DNA of 64,000 nt, taken from JAOUEA01 sp963810945 (lineage in GTDB: Bacteria; Actinomycetota; UBA4738; HRBIN12). Shown piece after piece: positions 34,692-42,472 of this stretch (positions are counted from its first letter, which is position 1; each line of letters opens with the position of its first letter). Position numbers and translations under genes: made by a program. The notes beneath the pieces are model-generated. The model was given only the letters and a program-made list of their open reading frames with translations, was not told where the DNA came from and did not search any database. Location of the stretch: the NCBI GenBank assembly GCA_963810945.1, contig CAWEPI010000004.1:930001-994000 (forward strand), read 5' to 3'.

Positions 34692-35460
34692 ATGAATCTC
34701 CGGACAAAAGCGACAAAGCTGCGGAGTCCCAGCAGCATGTGCCTGCGAGCGCGGCAGTGGGAACGAGGGGACCGATCCCGACCCCTGCGTTCGGGGAGCG
34801 GGTCGTGGGCGCGGCGGCGATCGCGTTGGGAGCGTCGTTGGTCATCCAGAATGCGGGTGGTGGTCGGAGCGCCCGGCTACGGCGACCCGATCCAGAAGGT
34901 GCTCGCCTTCCACGCGGCGCACCGGGGCGCGGTCGCGATCGCGGTCGGCTTAGAGGCGCTGAACCTGCCGCTGCTGCTCGTGTTCGTGACCGGTCTCCAC
35001 GGGCTGGTCGGGCGTCGCGGGGGTGCGGGCGCCGACTGGTCGCGCCTCGCGGTGGCCGCGGGCGCGACTCTCGCGGCGGTCTTCGCGCTCTACGCCGTTC
35101 TGTGGGACGGAGTCGTATTGTCCGCCGGCGGTCTCGCCGAGCCGAGCCCGCTGTTCGAGCTCGTCTGGCAGCTGCATGCAGGAGCATTCGCTCTGGCGCT
35201 GTCGGCGCTCGGCACCACCTTCATCGGCGCTGCGCTGGCGGCGCATGCGAGTCGGCTGGCGGCGCCGTGGCAGCGTGTGCTCGGCGTGGCCGGGGGAGGC
35301 CTGCTGATCGCCGCCGGGGTGGCCAACCTCGCGATCGCTGACGGCTCGCCGATCCTGTTCGTGGGGCGTGCTCGGCTACGCCGCCTGGCTCGTGTGGCTG
35401 CTGGTGACCGGGGTACGGCTGGCTCTGATGCCCAGGAAGGTCGGCGCTGCCTTCCTCTGA
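34692..35460 (+). pseudogene. multi-pass membrane protein, disrupted by at least two frameshifts
   Basis: The ATG at 34692 has a GAAGGAG site. In one frame the text ERVVGAAAIALGASLVIQN looks membrane-like; near 34848-34862 sense continues one base later (VVVGAPGYGDPIQKVLAFHA and four further helices), and near 35360-35368 it shifts again to GVLGYAAWLVWLLVTGVRLA, ending at 35460. Restored, it is a six-helix protein with a polar N-terminus. Family not recognised. Both shifts look like one extra G. Confidence 0.5.
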
Positions 35461-35467
35461 CCTGCGG
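35456..35467 (+). repeat. TCTGACCTGCGG repeat, copy 3 (near attR)
   Basis: Identical 12-mer to the copies at attL, overlapping the stop of the membrane-protein gene. Confidence 0.6.
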
Positions 35468-35590
35468 CGACACTCCGGGTACATCAAGCGACGCTGGGGC
35501 ACAACGGCGTCTTGTTCCGGGATGGGTCCACGGAGCTTGCCCGCGATGCGATCGATGAGAGCGCATAACACCGGTCGTTCCGCTCACCCC

Positions 35591-35599
35591 TGACCTGCG
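35591..35599 (+). repeat. TGACCTGCG repeat, copy 4 (adjacent to attR core)
   Basis: Nine-base match, 36 bp inside the attR core. It is followed by CTGGTGGGC, as also found at the tRNA 3' flank beside attL, so this arm resembles a degraded copy of that flank. Confidence 0.5.
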
Positions 35600-35634
35600 T
35601 ATCCGCTGGTGGGCATACCGCTTGGGGCGGAATA

Positions 35635-35673
35635 CGTGTCAAGGAAGCGCTCTCCCCCTGAGCTAAGCGCCCG
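35635..35673. repeat. attR: 39-bp direct repeat copy with 5' half of tRNA-Val
   Basis: Exact copy of 24726-24764. On the minus strand it is the 5' half of tRNA-Val(GAC), cut at the anticodon. The 25 bp beyond it no longer encode a T arm. A TATCAT element at 35682-35687, ten bases upstream of the fragment's 5' end, is a likely leftover tRNA promoter. Confidence 0.9.
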
Positions 35674-35748
35674 GAGCACGCATGATACCCGGCGATATCC
35701 GGCCCGCATGCGGGATAGGCTAGCCGCGCTCCACCCCATGGCCAACAG

Positions 35749-37119
35749 ATGTCGAGTCCCCCTCCCATCCCCGAGGGCGGGGCTCCCGCGGCGCGCACGC
35801 CGCCGGATGCCGACGCCCTGCGCGCGAAGCGTCGCATGTACCTCCGACGCCGGATCGTCGCCGGGGCAGTGGCCTGCGCGGTCCTGGCCGGCGCGGTCTG
35901 GGGAACGGTCTCCTTGATCAGCCTCGTGACGCGGCCCGAGACCGTGGTCTCGAACGCCGCGATCTCCCCCGCCGGCACGACCCCCGACATCCTCGTCCGC
36001 GACCGGCGCCAGTTCCCGATGCGGGGCGCCCTCGGCAACATCGCCACGTCGCGCGCCTGTACGCTCCTCACCCGCCCACAGATCGCGAACGCGTTCGACC
36101 GACCGCAGGTCTCGCATCCGTTCGCCACCTACCCCTTCTGTCAGTGGTTCATCGGGCGCGACACGTACCTCGCGCTCGGGATCCGCCCGGCGACCCCGAT
36201 CGCCGACGTCCGCCGGGCCACATCGGTCGTGGAGGAGGCGCCCGGCCTCGCGGCCGATGCGTTCTTCGGCAGCGACCGCTATCTCTACTTCGGCGACGCC
36301 CGCACCACGTACTGGCTCCAGTACGAGCGCGTCGGCGAGTTCACCGGGATCCAGGATCGCCAGCTGGAGCAGCTCGCCCGCGTCGTACTTGCGGCAGCCC
36401 CCACACCCCCGTCTCGACAGAAGCCCCCCGGGCTCGCCACGGACCCGCAGCCGTCCCCGGCCCCTCCCGTGCCCGCCGCCTCGGCGGCCGCTCCCCTGCG
36501 GATCTGGTTCGGCGGCGACTCCCTGGCGGCCGGCCCGTCCTGGGCGTTCTTCGAGCTCACGCGGGACGATCCTCGACTCGCCGTCGTCCCCGAGTACCAG
36601 GTGGGGACAGGGCTGGTGCGCGACGACTACTTCGATTGGACGCGCCACGCGGCCGGGGTGATGGCGAGCCTGAACCCCGACGTCGCGGTCTACATGGCCG
36701 GCGCCAACGACGACCAGGAACTCGACGTCGGCGGCCGCTACCGTGCGGTGGGCGATCCCGCGTGGACGAAGGAATACCGTCGTCGCGTCGGGGCGATGAT
36801 GGACGTGATGACCGAGGGCGGCCGCCGGGTGATCTGGGTCGGCATGCCCCCGATGCAGAACCCGACGCTCGACCACGGGATGCGCGCCGTGAACGCCGCC
36901 TACGCGGCGGAAGCGAACGAACGCCGCCCGTTGGTCACGTACGTCGACCTCTACGCCCTCCTCGGAGGTGAGGGAGGCGCGGGATACACCGACTCGATGG
37001 TGTTCCACGGCGCACGGCAGATCGTCCGGCTGACGGACGGGATCCACCTTAACGGCGTCGGGAGCACGGTGGCCGCCGACGCGATCCTGCGGGAGCTCCG
37101 CGCGCTCCAGGAACGGTGA
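35749..37119 (+). CDS. membrane-anchored SGNH/GDSL hydrolase (DUF459-like)
   Basis: A 456-residue protein with an N-terminal helix (about 33-55, IVAGAVACAVLAGAVWGTVS), a first extracytoplasmic domain with two cysteines, a proline-rich linker, and a C-terminal SGNH domain. That domain has the nucleophile serine in FGGDSLAAGPS, the GAND block, and the Asp/His pair in DGIHLN. Members act on cell-surface esters such as acetylated polysaccharides; the substrate is unknown. The stop lies 1 bp before the convergent tRNA-Cys gene. Confidence 0.85.
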   Translation: MSSPPPIPEGGAPAARTPPDADALRAKRRMYLRRRIVAGAVACAVLAGAVWGTVSLISLVTRPETVVSNAAISPAGTTPDILVRDRRQFPMRGALGNIATSRACTLLTRPQIANAFDRPQVSHPFATYPFCQWFIGRDTYLALGIRPATPIADVRRATSVVEEAPGLAADAFFGSDRYLYFGDARTTYWLQYERVGEFTGIQDRQLEQLARVVLAAAPTPPSRQKPPGLATDPQPSPAPPVPAASAAAPLRIWFGGDSLAAGPSWAFFELTRDDPRLAVVPEYQVGTGLVRDDYFDWTRHAAGVMASLNPDVAVYMAGANDDQELDVGGRYRAVGDPAWTKEYRRRVGAMMDVMTEGGRRVIWVGMPPMQNPTLDHGMRAVNAAYAAEANERRPLVTYVDLYALLGGEGGAGYTDSMVFHGARQIVRLTDGIHLNGVGSTVAADAILRELRALQER

Positions 37120-37120
37120 G

Positions 37121-37191
37121 AGGCGGGGACCGGAATCGAACCGGTGTGCGAGGCTTTGCAGGCCTCTGCCTAACCACTCGGCCACCCCGCC
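37121..37191 (-). tRNA. tRNA-Cys (anticodon GCA)
   Basis: Cloverleaf on the minus strand: acceptor GGCGGGG/CCCCGCC with discriminator U, anticodon arm GAGGC/GCCTC with loop CTGCAAA (anticodon GCA), T arm CCGG.../CCGG. CCA is not encoded. Confidence 0.95.
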
Positions 37192-37226
37192 GCGGCGTCG
37201 CCTGCCGGAGCGGGCGAGCCCACAGT

Positions 37227-37475
37227 CTACGCGACGTCGCCTGAACGACCGTCCGACACCGTCGCCCACGCCATCAAGACGCCCTCGATGCGGTCGACGG
37301 TGCGGAGGTCCTCGTCGAGACGTTCCGCCAGCACCTCGCGATGGAGCTCCAGGTGCCGGCGCACGACCGCGAGATCATCCTCCTCGAGGATGCCGACGAC
37401 GTCCTCCGGCGCCATGCCGAGCCGCCGGAGGGCGCGGCCGGCCTCGGTGCGCAGATCGCGCTCGATCGCTCGCAT
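37227..37475 (-). CDS. small charged helical protein, unknown function
   Basis: An 82-residue, mostly helical product (MRAIERDLRTEAGRALRRLG, HLELHREVLAERLDEDLRTV, DRIEGVLMAWATV). The spacing of charged residues recalls the C-terminal helix of MerR-type regulators, but there is no HTH part. It lies downstream of the arsR operon terminator. Weakly supported. Confidence 0.4.
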   Translation of the reverse strand: MRAIERDLRTEAGRALRRLGMAPEDVVGILEEDDLAVVRRHLELHREVLAERLDEDLRTVDRIEGVLMAWATVSDGRSGDVA

Positions 37476-37513
37476 GTGCTGGCTGACCTCGTTCGGGATG
37501 AAGGGTGCCGTAG

Positions 37514-37543
37514 GTGGAGGCCCTGCCCGCGCAGGGCCTCCAC
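37514..37543. terminator. terminator hairpin after the arsR-SRPBCC operon
   Basis: Perfect 13-bp stem (GTGGAGGCCCTGC and its complement) with a 4-base loop, 10 bp past the SRPBCC stop. No T-tract. Confidence 0.65.
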
Positions 37544-37553
37544 ATCGATCGGC

Positions 37554-38078
37554 TCAACCCTGGTTGAGTCCGTCCCGCGCGTCCATCGACGTGCCGGTCT
37601 CGAGAAGGGTCTTGAGGTCGCTGAGCACCCAGTTCCAACCGCCACCGGCACCCGTGTCCTCCAACCCGCCGGATAGGAGCACCGCCAGCCGGGGCGCACC
37701 CTCGAGGTCGTGGGTGAGGGTGAGCTTCGTCACGCCGCCCTTGCCTTCCTCGATCTCGTACGTGAGGCGGGTGAACCCCTCGGCGATCATCTCGTCGTCC
37801 ATGAGCATGCGCCAGCTCATGACCAGCTTGTGGGGCGGATCCGCCTCGATCACCTCGCCGTCGACGGCGACCTCGGGCGCGCCCATCGAGCGCATCGCCT
37901 CGCTGGACATCCCACGGTAGGCGCCTCCGGGACGCAGATCGAACTCCGCGCGACCCCCGTAGCCGTACCTCTCGGTCCAGTCCGGGTCCGTGATCGCATC
38001 CCAGATCGCTTCCGGCGTCGCCTTGATGTAGACGCGATAGACCTGGGTGGTCAGGCTCGTGTCCGCTGCCGTCGTCAT
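37554..38078 (-). CDS. SRPBCC/AHSA1 domain protein
   Basis: A 174-residue START-like fold protein: VYRVYIKATPEAIWDAITDP, GGRAEFDLRPGGAYRGMSSE, EVIEADPPHKLVMSWRM, THDLEGAPRLAVLLSGG. Members bind hydrophobic ligands and are often paired with ArsR-type repressors. Its ATG overlaps the arsR stop by 4 bp, confirming the start and the operon. Confidence 0.88.
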   Translation of the reverse strand: MTTAADTSLTTQVYRVYIKATPEAIWDAITDPDWTERYGYGGRAEFDLRPGGAYRGMSSEAMRSMGAPEVAVDGEVIEADPPHKLVMSWRMLMDDEMIAEGFTRLTYEIEEGKGGVTKLTLTHDLEGAPRLAVLLSGGLEDTGAGGGWNWVLSDLKTLLETGTSMDARDGLNQG

Positions 38079-38404
38079 GCCGTCACCTCTCCTTCCAGCT
38101 CGTGCTTGAGCTCCGCGAGCGCCGACACCTGGCGCTCGGTGTACTTGTCGATCCACCGGTCGTGGATCAGCCGGATCGGCACCGGGTTCAGGAAGTGCAG
38201 CTTCTCCCGCCCGGATCGCCGCGTGACCACGAGGTTCGCGCCCTCCAACACGCGCAGGTGCTTCATGACCCCGAAGCGCGTCATCTCGAGCTCGGACTCG
38301 AGCTCCGTCAGCGTGCGGCCGTCACGCGTGAAGAGTCGGTCGAGCAGGAAGCGACGGGTGGGGTCCGCCAGCGCCTTGAACACACGATCGTCGTCGTCGG
38401 TCAC
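38075..38404 (-). CDS. ArsR-family winged-helix repressor, probably leaderless
   Basis: A 109-residue repressor: DDDDRVFKALADPTRRFLLD, LTELESELEMTRFGVMKHLR recognition helix, VLEGANLVVTRRSGREKLHF wing. No cysteine metal site is present, as in ArsR members paired with AHSA1 proteins. I start at the GTG at 38404, not the upstream frame opening at 38440, because a TTGACA/TATCCT promoter ends 6 bp before that GTG, which implies a leaderless message. It presumably autoregulates through the palindrome in the promoter. Confidence 0.88.
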   Translation of the reverse strand: MTDDDDRVFKALADPTRRFLLDRLFTRDGRTLTELESELEMTRFGVMKHLRVLEGANLVVTRRSGREKLHFLNPVPIRLIHDRWIDKYTERQVSALAELKHELEGEVTA

Positions 38405-38410
38405 GATGTG

Positions 38411-38440
38411 AGGATAGGTGACTATTCGGTCACATGTCAA
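38411..38440 (-). promoter_or_regulatory. arsR promoter with operator palindrome in the spacer
   Basis: On the minus strand, TTGACA (38440-38435), an 18-bp spacer and TATCCT (38416-38411). The spacer contains GTGAC-CGAATA-GTCAC (38433-38418), a perfect 5-6-5 inverted repeat, so a bound repressor would block polymerase directly. Confidence 0.75.
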
Positions 38441-38449
38441 TCCTGCGCC

Positions 38450-40915
38450 TCACCGCAGAGACTCTCGGGCGAGCGCCACGGCCTCGTCGGCCGTGAGGTT
38501 CCGGCCCTCCTCCCAGGCCTCGGCGAAGACCGCGTCGTCGAGCACAGCGTGACACCGGGTCATGGCATCGTCTTCCGCTTTGGCGAACCAGACGGGATAG
38601 GTGAATGGATGTTCCTCGTGGATCGTCTCCGCGAAGGACAGCAACCGGACCGCGACCGTGGCCCGCTCGGCGCGCGCCAAGACTTCGGCGATCCGGATAA
38701 GGGTCATGTCGACCATCCCCGGGTCGCCGAGATCGGAGGCGACACGGTGCCCCTCCTCCAGCGATGCGAGCGCTTCCCTGTACCGCCCTTCCCGCGTAAC
38801 GAGGCCGGCCAGATAGAACAGCGACCACCATCGGTTCAGCTTGTCGTCGAGCGCGCGGGCTTGAAGGAGGTTTGCCTCGTTCAATGCACGGGCGCGCTCG
38901 TAGTCACCGAGCTGTTGCCAGATCCAGGCAAGGGTCCGGCTCGCCGTCAGCGTGTAGTGCTCGTCGTCGACCTCGCGGAACGTTCGGACGCTGTCTTCCA
39001 TGTATCGCCGCGCTCCTTCGAGATCGCCTGCCTCGGCCTCCGCGCGGCCGAGGGTCCAGCCAGACCACGCAGCGCCCCACGCATCTCCGAGCGTGCGATG
39101 GAGACCGAGGGCCTCCTCGGCCCAGCTCTTCGCTTCCTGCTGATCCCCGGTCCAGACCGCCAGCTCGGCCGCCGCGTTGAGCGCTTTGGCCCGTGCTGCC
39201 GTCGGGCGCGTATCGGCATGGAGCGCATCCGCCAGTCGACGCCAGCCCTCGACGACGTAGCCCCTCAGGTTCCAGAGCCCCCACAGTGCTCCTGCAAGCC
39301 GCAAGGTTGACTGCGTGTCGCCTGACGCCTCTAGCCGGTCGAGGGCGGCACGGAGGTTGGCGAGATCCTGCTCGAGTCGATCGAGCCATCTCTCGGGACT
39401 CGGCCCGATCAAGCTCGGCTCAGCTTCCTCGGCGAGGACCAGGAAGTATCGAGCATGGCGCCACCGAAGCTCGTCCGCTTCGCCCGATTCCTCCAGCCGC
39501 TCCGCCGCGAACTCGCGGATCGTCTCGAGCATCCAGAACCGTTCGTCGGTGTGGCGGACGAGGCTCTTGTCGACCAGTGACTGGAGGGTGTCGAGATCTG
39601 CTGCAGCTACCTGCTCCGCCGCCTCGACCGCGCAGCCGCCGACGAAGACCGCGAGTCGCGCGAAGACGACTTGCTCCTCCCTCGAAAGGAGGTCGTACGA
39701 CCATTCGATCGTCGCACGCAGGGTCTGCTGTCGAGCCTCCGCACCCCGTCCGCCCTTGAGCACGTCGAGGCGCTCGGAGAGGCGCTCGATGAGTTGTTCG
39801 ACGGAGAGAACGCGGACGCGCGCCGCCGCCAGCTCGAGCGGAAGCGGGAGGTACTCGAGTCGGGTGCAGAGCTCCGACACCGCGTCGCTCGCGGCGAAGC
39901 TTGGGAGGGCCGCCCGCGCCCGAGCCAGGAAGAGCTCGATCCCGTCCTGCGGCTCGAGTGGAGGGACCGGATAGGCCTGCTCACCCGGAACGCGCAGCAG
40001 CTCCCTGCTCGTGGTGATGAGCTTGAGGTTGGGACAGGTATCGATGAGCGATCCCAGCTCGGGGGCCGAATCGATCACGTGCTCGATGTTGTCGACCAAC
40101 AGGAGCATCTCCTGCCCTCCGATGTGGTCGGCGAGGCTGTCCGTCGCTCCCAGCGTCTGCGCGATCGTGCCGATGACCAAGCCGGCGTCTCGGATCGCCG
40201 CCAACCCCACCCACACAACACCGTTTCGGAACTCCGGCACCAGCTCGGTCGCGGCCTCGATGGCGAGACGCGTCTTGCCGGAACCACCGGGGCCGGTCAG
40301 GGTAACGATGCGGGTCCCTCGCACGAGCGACACGACCTCTTCCACTTCCTGTTCCCGGCCGATGAACGAACTCGCGGGACGCGGGAGGTTCGTGTTCGAG
40401 ATCGTCTTCAGGGGCGGGTACCGCCCCTTTCCGAGTTGGAAGATCCGTATCGGCTGCGCGAAGTCCTTCAATCGGTGCTCGCCCAGATCCACGACCTCGA
40501 CTTCGACGAGTTCGCGCGTGGGCCTCGACAGGAGCACCTGACCACCGTGGCCGGCCGCCGCGATGCGCGCGCCCTTGTGCACGTCGGGCCCCACATATCC
40601 CTCTTCGGTCAGGTGGGGTGTTCCGGTGTGGATGCCCATGCGGACCCGGATCGTCCCCCGGGCGAGCGCTTCTTGCGCCTCCCGCGCGGCATCGAGCGCA
40701 CCGAGCGCGGTCGGAAACGCGATGAAGAAGGCGTCGCCCTGGGTGTCCACTTCCACGCCGCCGTGACGTGCGGAAGCCTCCCTTACGACGCGGCGGTGCA
40801 CGGCGAGGGCGTCCCCGTATGCCTCGGACCCCAACTCGTGGAGGAGCTTCGTCGAGGCCTCGACATCGGTGAAGAGGAACGTCACCGTCCCCGTCGGGAG
40901 ATGGTCTCGAGTCAC
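38450..40915 (-). CDS. class III adenylate/guanylate cyclase - STAND ATPase - TPR regulator
   Basis: An 821-residue multidomain protein. Residues about 5-165: class III nucleotidyl cyclase domain (GTVTFLFTDVEASTKLLHEL with one metal aspartate, VDTQGDAFFIAFP, MGIHTGTPHLTEEGYVG). Residues about 190-470: NB-ARC/STAND ATPase with Walker A GPGGSGKTRLA and LLLVDNIEHV as Walker B. The rest is alpha-helical with TPR-like repeats. Such proteins integrate signals and may act without a dedicated DNA-binding domain. GTG start at 40915; the longer frame runs back into tRNA-Gly and is rejected. Monocistronic. Confidence 0.85.
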   Translation of the reverse strand: MTRDHLPTGTVTFLFTDVEASTKLLHELGSEAYGDALAVHRRVVREASARHGGVEVDTQGDAFFIAFPTALGALDAAREAQEALARGTIRVRMGIHTGTPHLTEEGYVGPDVHKGARIAAAGHGGQVLLSRPTRELVEVEVVDLGEHRLKDFAQPIRIFQLGKGRYPPLKTISNTNLPRPASSFIGREQEVEEVVSLVRGTRIVTLTGPGGSGKTRLAIEAATELVPEFRNGVVWVGLAAIRDAGLVIGTIAQTLGATDSLADHIGGQEMLLLVDNIEHVIDSAPELGSLIDTCPNLKLITTSRELLRVPGEQAYPVPPLEPQDGIELFLARARAALPSFAASDAVSELCTRLEYLPLPLELAAARVRVLSVEQLIERLSERLDVLKGGRGAEARQQTLRATIEWSYDLLSREEQVVFARLAVFVGGCAVEAAEQVAAADLDTLQSLVDKSLVRHTDERFWMLETIREFAAERLEESGEADELRWRHARYFLVLAEEAEPSLIGPSPERWLDRLEQDLANLRAALDRLEASGDTQSTLRLAGALWGLWNLRGYVVEGWRRLADALHADTRPTAARAKALNAAAELAVWTGDQQEAKSWAEEALGLHRTLGDAWGAAWSGWTLGRAEAEAGDLEGARRYMEDSVRTFREVDDEHYTLTASRTLAWIWQQLGDYERARALNEANLLQARALDDKLNRWWSLFYLAGLVTREGRYREALASLEEGHRVASDLGDPGMVDMTLIRIAEVLARAERATVAVRLLSFAETIHEEHPFTYPVWFAKAEDDAMTRCHAVLDDAVFAEAWEEGRNLTADEAVALARESLR

Positions 40916-41041
40916 GTCACGCGAAGATAGCTGCGAGACCGCTCCGAAGCTAGTGGCTGTCTCGGGCTGCCCGGATGCGGCCCGAACGTTGGGGATCACA
41001 TCCGGATGCGCCTGGAACGAGCCCTGGCACGTGGGGTTTGG

Positions 41042-41114
<73 letters not shown>

Positions 41115-41207
41115 GCGGTGTGCCCCCATGCTAACCGCGGCCGGGGGGTCCTTCAACCGACCTGGCCGAAGGCCACATGCGGGCGCCGCCTCGCGCGCGG
41201 AGCACCG

Positions 41208-41643
41208 CTACGCCCGGCCTGTGGAGCCGAACCCACCCTCGCCCCGGGAGCTGTCGGGAAGGTCGTCGACCCACGCCGGATGGACGCCCGGCAGCGCCAC
41301 GATCACGAGCTGCGCGATCCGCTCCCCCTTGGCGATCTTCACGGCCCCGTTCCGGTCGAGGTTCACCACCGCGCAGATCACCTCACCCCGGTAGCCGGCG
41401 TCGATCAGGCCGGGCGCGTTCGCGAGCGTGAGCCCCTCGCGCGACGCCAGGCCCGAGCGGGGGAGGACGAGCCCCGCGTGGCCGTCCGGGATGGCCACGG
41501 CGAGCCCCGTGGGCACCATCGCGCGCGCTCCCGGCTCCACCACCAGGTCCGCGACCGCGCAGAGGTCGAGTCCGGCATCGCCCGCGTGCTGCGCGGTCGG
41601 CAGCTGCGCGCGACGGATCGATCCGTTTGAAGGGCAGCTCCAT
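41208..41643 (-). CDS. dut: dUTP diphosphatase, one-base frameshift near N-terminus
   Basis: dUTPase converts dUTP to dUMP, keeping uracil out of DNA and feeding dTMP synthesis. The frame starting at ATG 41643 reads MELPFKRIDPS; after about 41606-41615 sense continues one base later as RAQLPTAQHAGDAGLDLCAV. It then shows the trimeric dUTPase motifs PRSGLASREGLTLANAPGLI, DAGYRGEVICAVVNL and the glycine-rich end RGEGGFGSTGRA. Since dut is normally indispensable, the extra base (within TCGCGCGC) is probably a sequence error. The ATG abuts the stop of the VOC gene upstream. Confidence 0.85.
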
Positions 41644-42024
41644 CTAGCCTGGCCCTTCCTCGATCAGCTCCAGCCGGTTGCCGAAGGGATCGCGGACGTA
41701 CCAGCGCTGGTGCCCGTCGAGCTCGGTATCGTCCTCCACGCGCCACCCGCCCGCCTCGAGCGCCGCCCGGAGCGCGGCGATGCCGCGCACCCGCAGGGCG
41801 GGGTGTGCCTTGGCCGAGGGTCGGAACGCGTCCTCGACACCGAGGTGCAGCTCCGTGGCGCCGGATCGGAACCAGCAGCCACCGCGGGCCTCCAGATGCG
41901 AGGGCTTCGGGATCCTCGCGAATCCGAGCCGGCCCACGTAGAACGCCTCGGCCTCCTCCTCGGCCCCCGGCGGCATCGCGAGCTGCACGTGATGGAATCC
42001 CTCGACCCGCCACCCCTCGCTCAC
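41644..42024 (-). CDS. VOC/glyoxalase family protein (copy 1)
   Basis: A 126-residue glyoxalase/bleomycin-resistance fold protein: VEGFHHVQLAMPPGAEEEAE, FYVGRLGFARIPKP, WFRSGATELHLGVEDAF, WYVRDPFGNRLELIEEG. The metal-site pattern (His...His...Glu) is visible. It is about half identical to the next gene upstream, with which it overlaps by 4 bp, so the two form a tandem duplication. Substrate unknown. Confidence 0.85.
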   Translation of the reverse strand: MSEGWRVEGFHHVQLAMPPGAEEEAEAFYVGRLGFARIPKPSHLEARGGCWFRSGATELHLGVEDAFRPSAKAHPALRVRGIAALRAALEAGGWRVEDDTELDGHQRWYVRDPFGNRLELIEEGPG

Positions 42025-42398
42025 GCCGGCTCGATCAGCTCCACGCGGTTGCCGAAGGGGTCGCGCACGTAGATCCGGTGGAACCCCTCCAACTGGACGG
42101 TGTCGGTGACGCGGTATCCGGCCTCCTCGATGCGCGCCCGGACCTTCTCGATGCCGTGCACCAAGAAGGCGGGGTGCGCCTTCACCGCGGGAGAGAACCG
42201 TTCCTCCACCCCCAGGTGCACCTCGAGGTCGCCGCTCACGAACCAGACCCCGCCCGCCGGGGATAGCGCCACCGGCCTGGGGACCTCGCTGAGCCCGAGC
42301 ACCGTCCCGTAGAACCGCCGGGCCGCCTCCTCCTCGCCCTCCGGCATCGCCAGCTGAACGTGGTGCAGGCCCACCAACCTGCCGTCTTCGTCTACCAC
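42021..42398 (-). CDS. VOC/glyoxalase family protein (copy 2)
   Basis: A 125-residue paralogue of the preceding entry: LVGLHHVQLAMPEGEEEAAR, RFYGTVLGLSEVPRP, VWFVSGDLEVHLGVEERF, IYVRDPFGNRVELIEPA. First gene of VOC-VOC-dut. GTG start; it lies behind the nrdJ terminator. Confidence 0.85.
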   Translation of the reverse strand: MVDEDGRLVGLHHVQLAMPEGEEEAARRFYGTVLGLSEVPRPVALSPAGGVWFVSGDLEVHLGVEERFSPAVKAHPAFLVHGIEKVRARIEEAGYRVTDTVQLEGFHRIYVRDPFGNRVELIEPA

Positions 42399-42424
42399 CG
42401 CGTGCTCCTCGTGGAAGCGGGACG

Positions 42425-42453
42425 CGAACGGGCCGGGGATCCCGGCCCGTTCG
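42425..42453. terminator. terminator hairpin after nrdJ
   Basis: Perfect 13-bp stem (CGAACGGGCCGGG and its complement) with a 3-base loop, 20 bp beyond the nrdJ stop. Confidence 0.7.
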
Positions 42454-42472
42454 TGACTACCGGTGCCCTATC

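Larger units (their letters stand above)
24726..35673. mobile_element. 10.9-kb integrated element in tRNA-Val(GAC), phage-satellite-like
   Basis: The boundaries are the 39-bp direct repeats (offset 10,909 bp). Inside, in order: tyrosine integrase, small phage-type genes, a DUF3631 ATPase operon, a terminase-small-subunit-like gene, an RTX protein on the opposite strand, an HK97-type capsid gene, an ECF sigma/anti-sigma-like pair, an HTH protein, a TMEM175-like channel, an AlpA-like regulator and a decayed membrane protein. No large terminase, portal, protease or tail gene is seen. This gene set suggests a capsid-carrying satellite or a reduced prophage. Several genes contain frameshifts, at least some of which may be sequencing errors. 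Confidence 0.88.
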
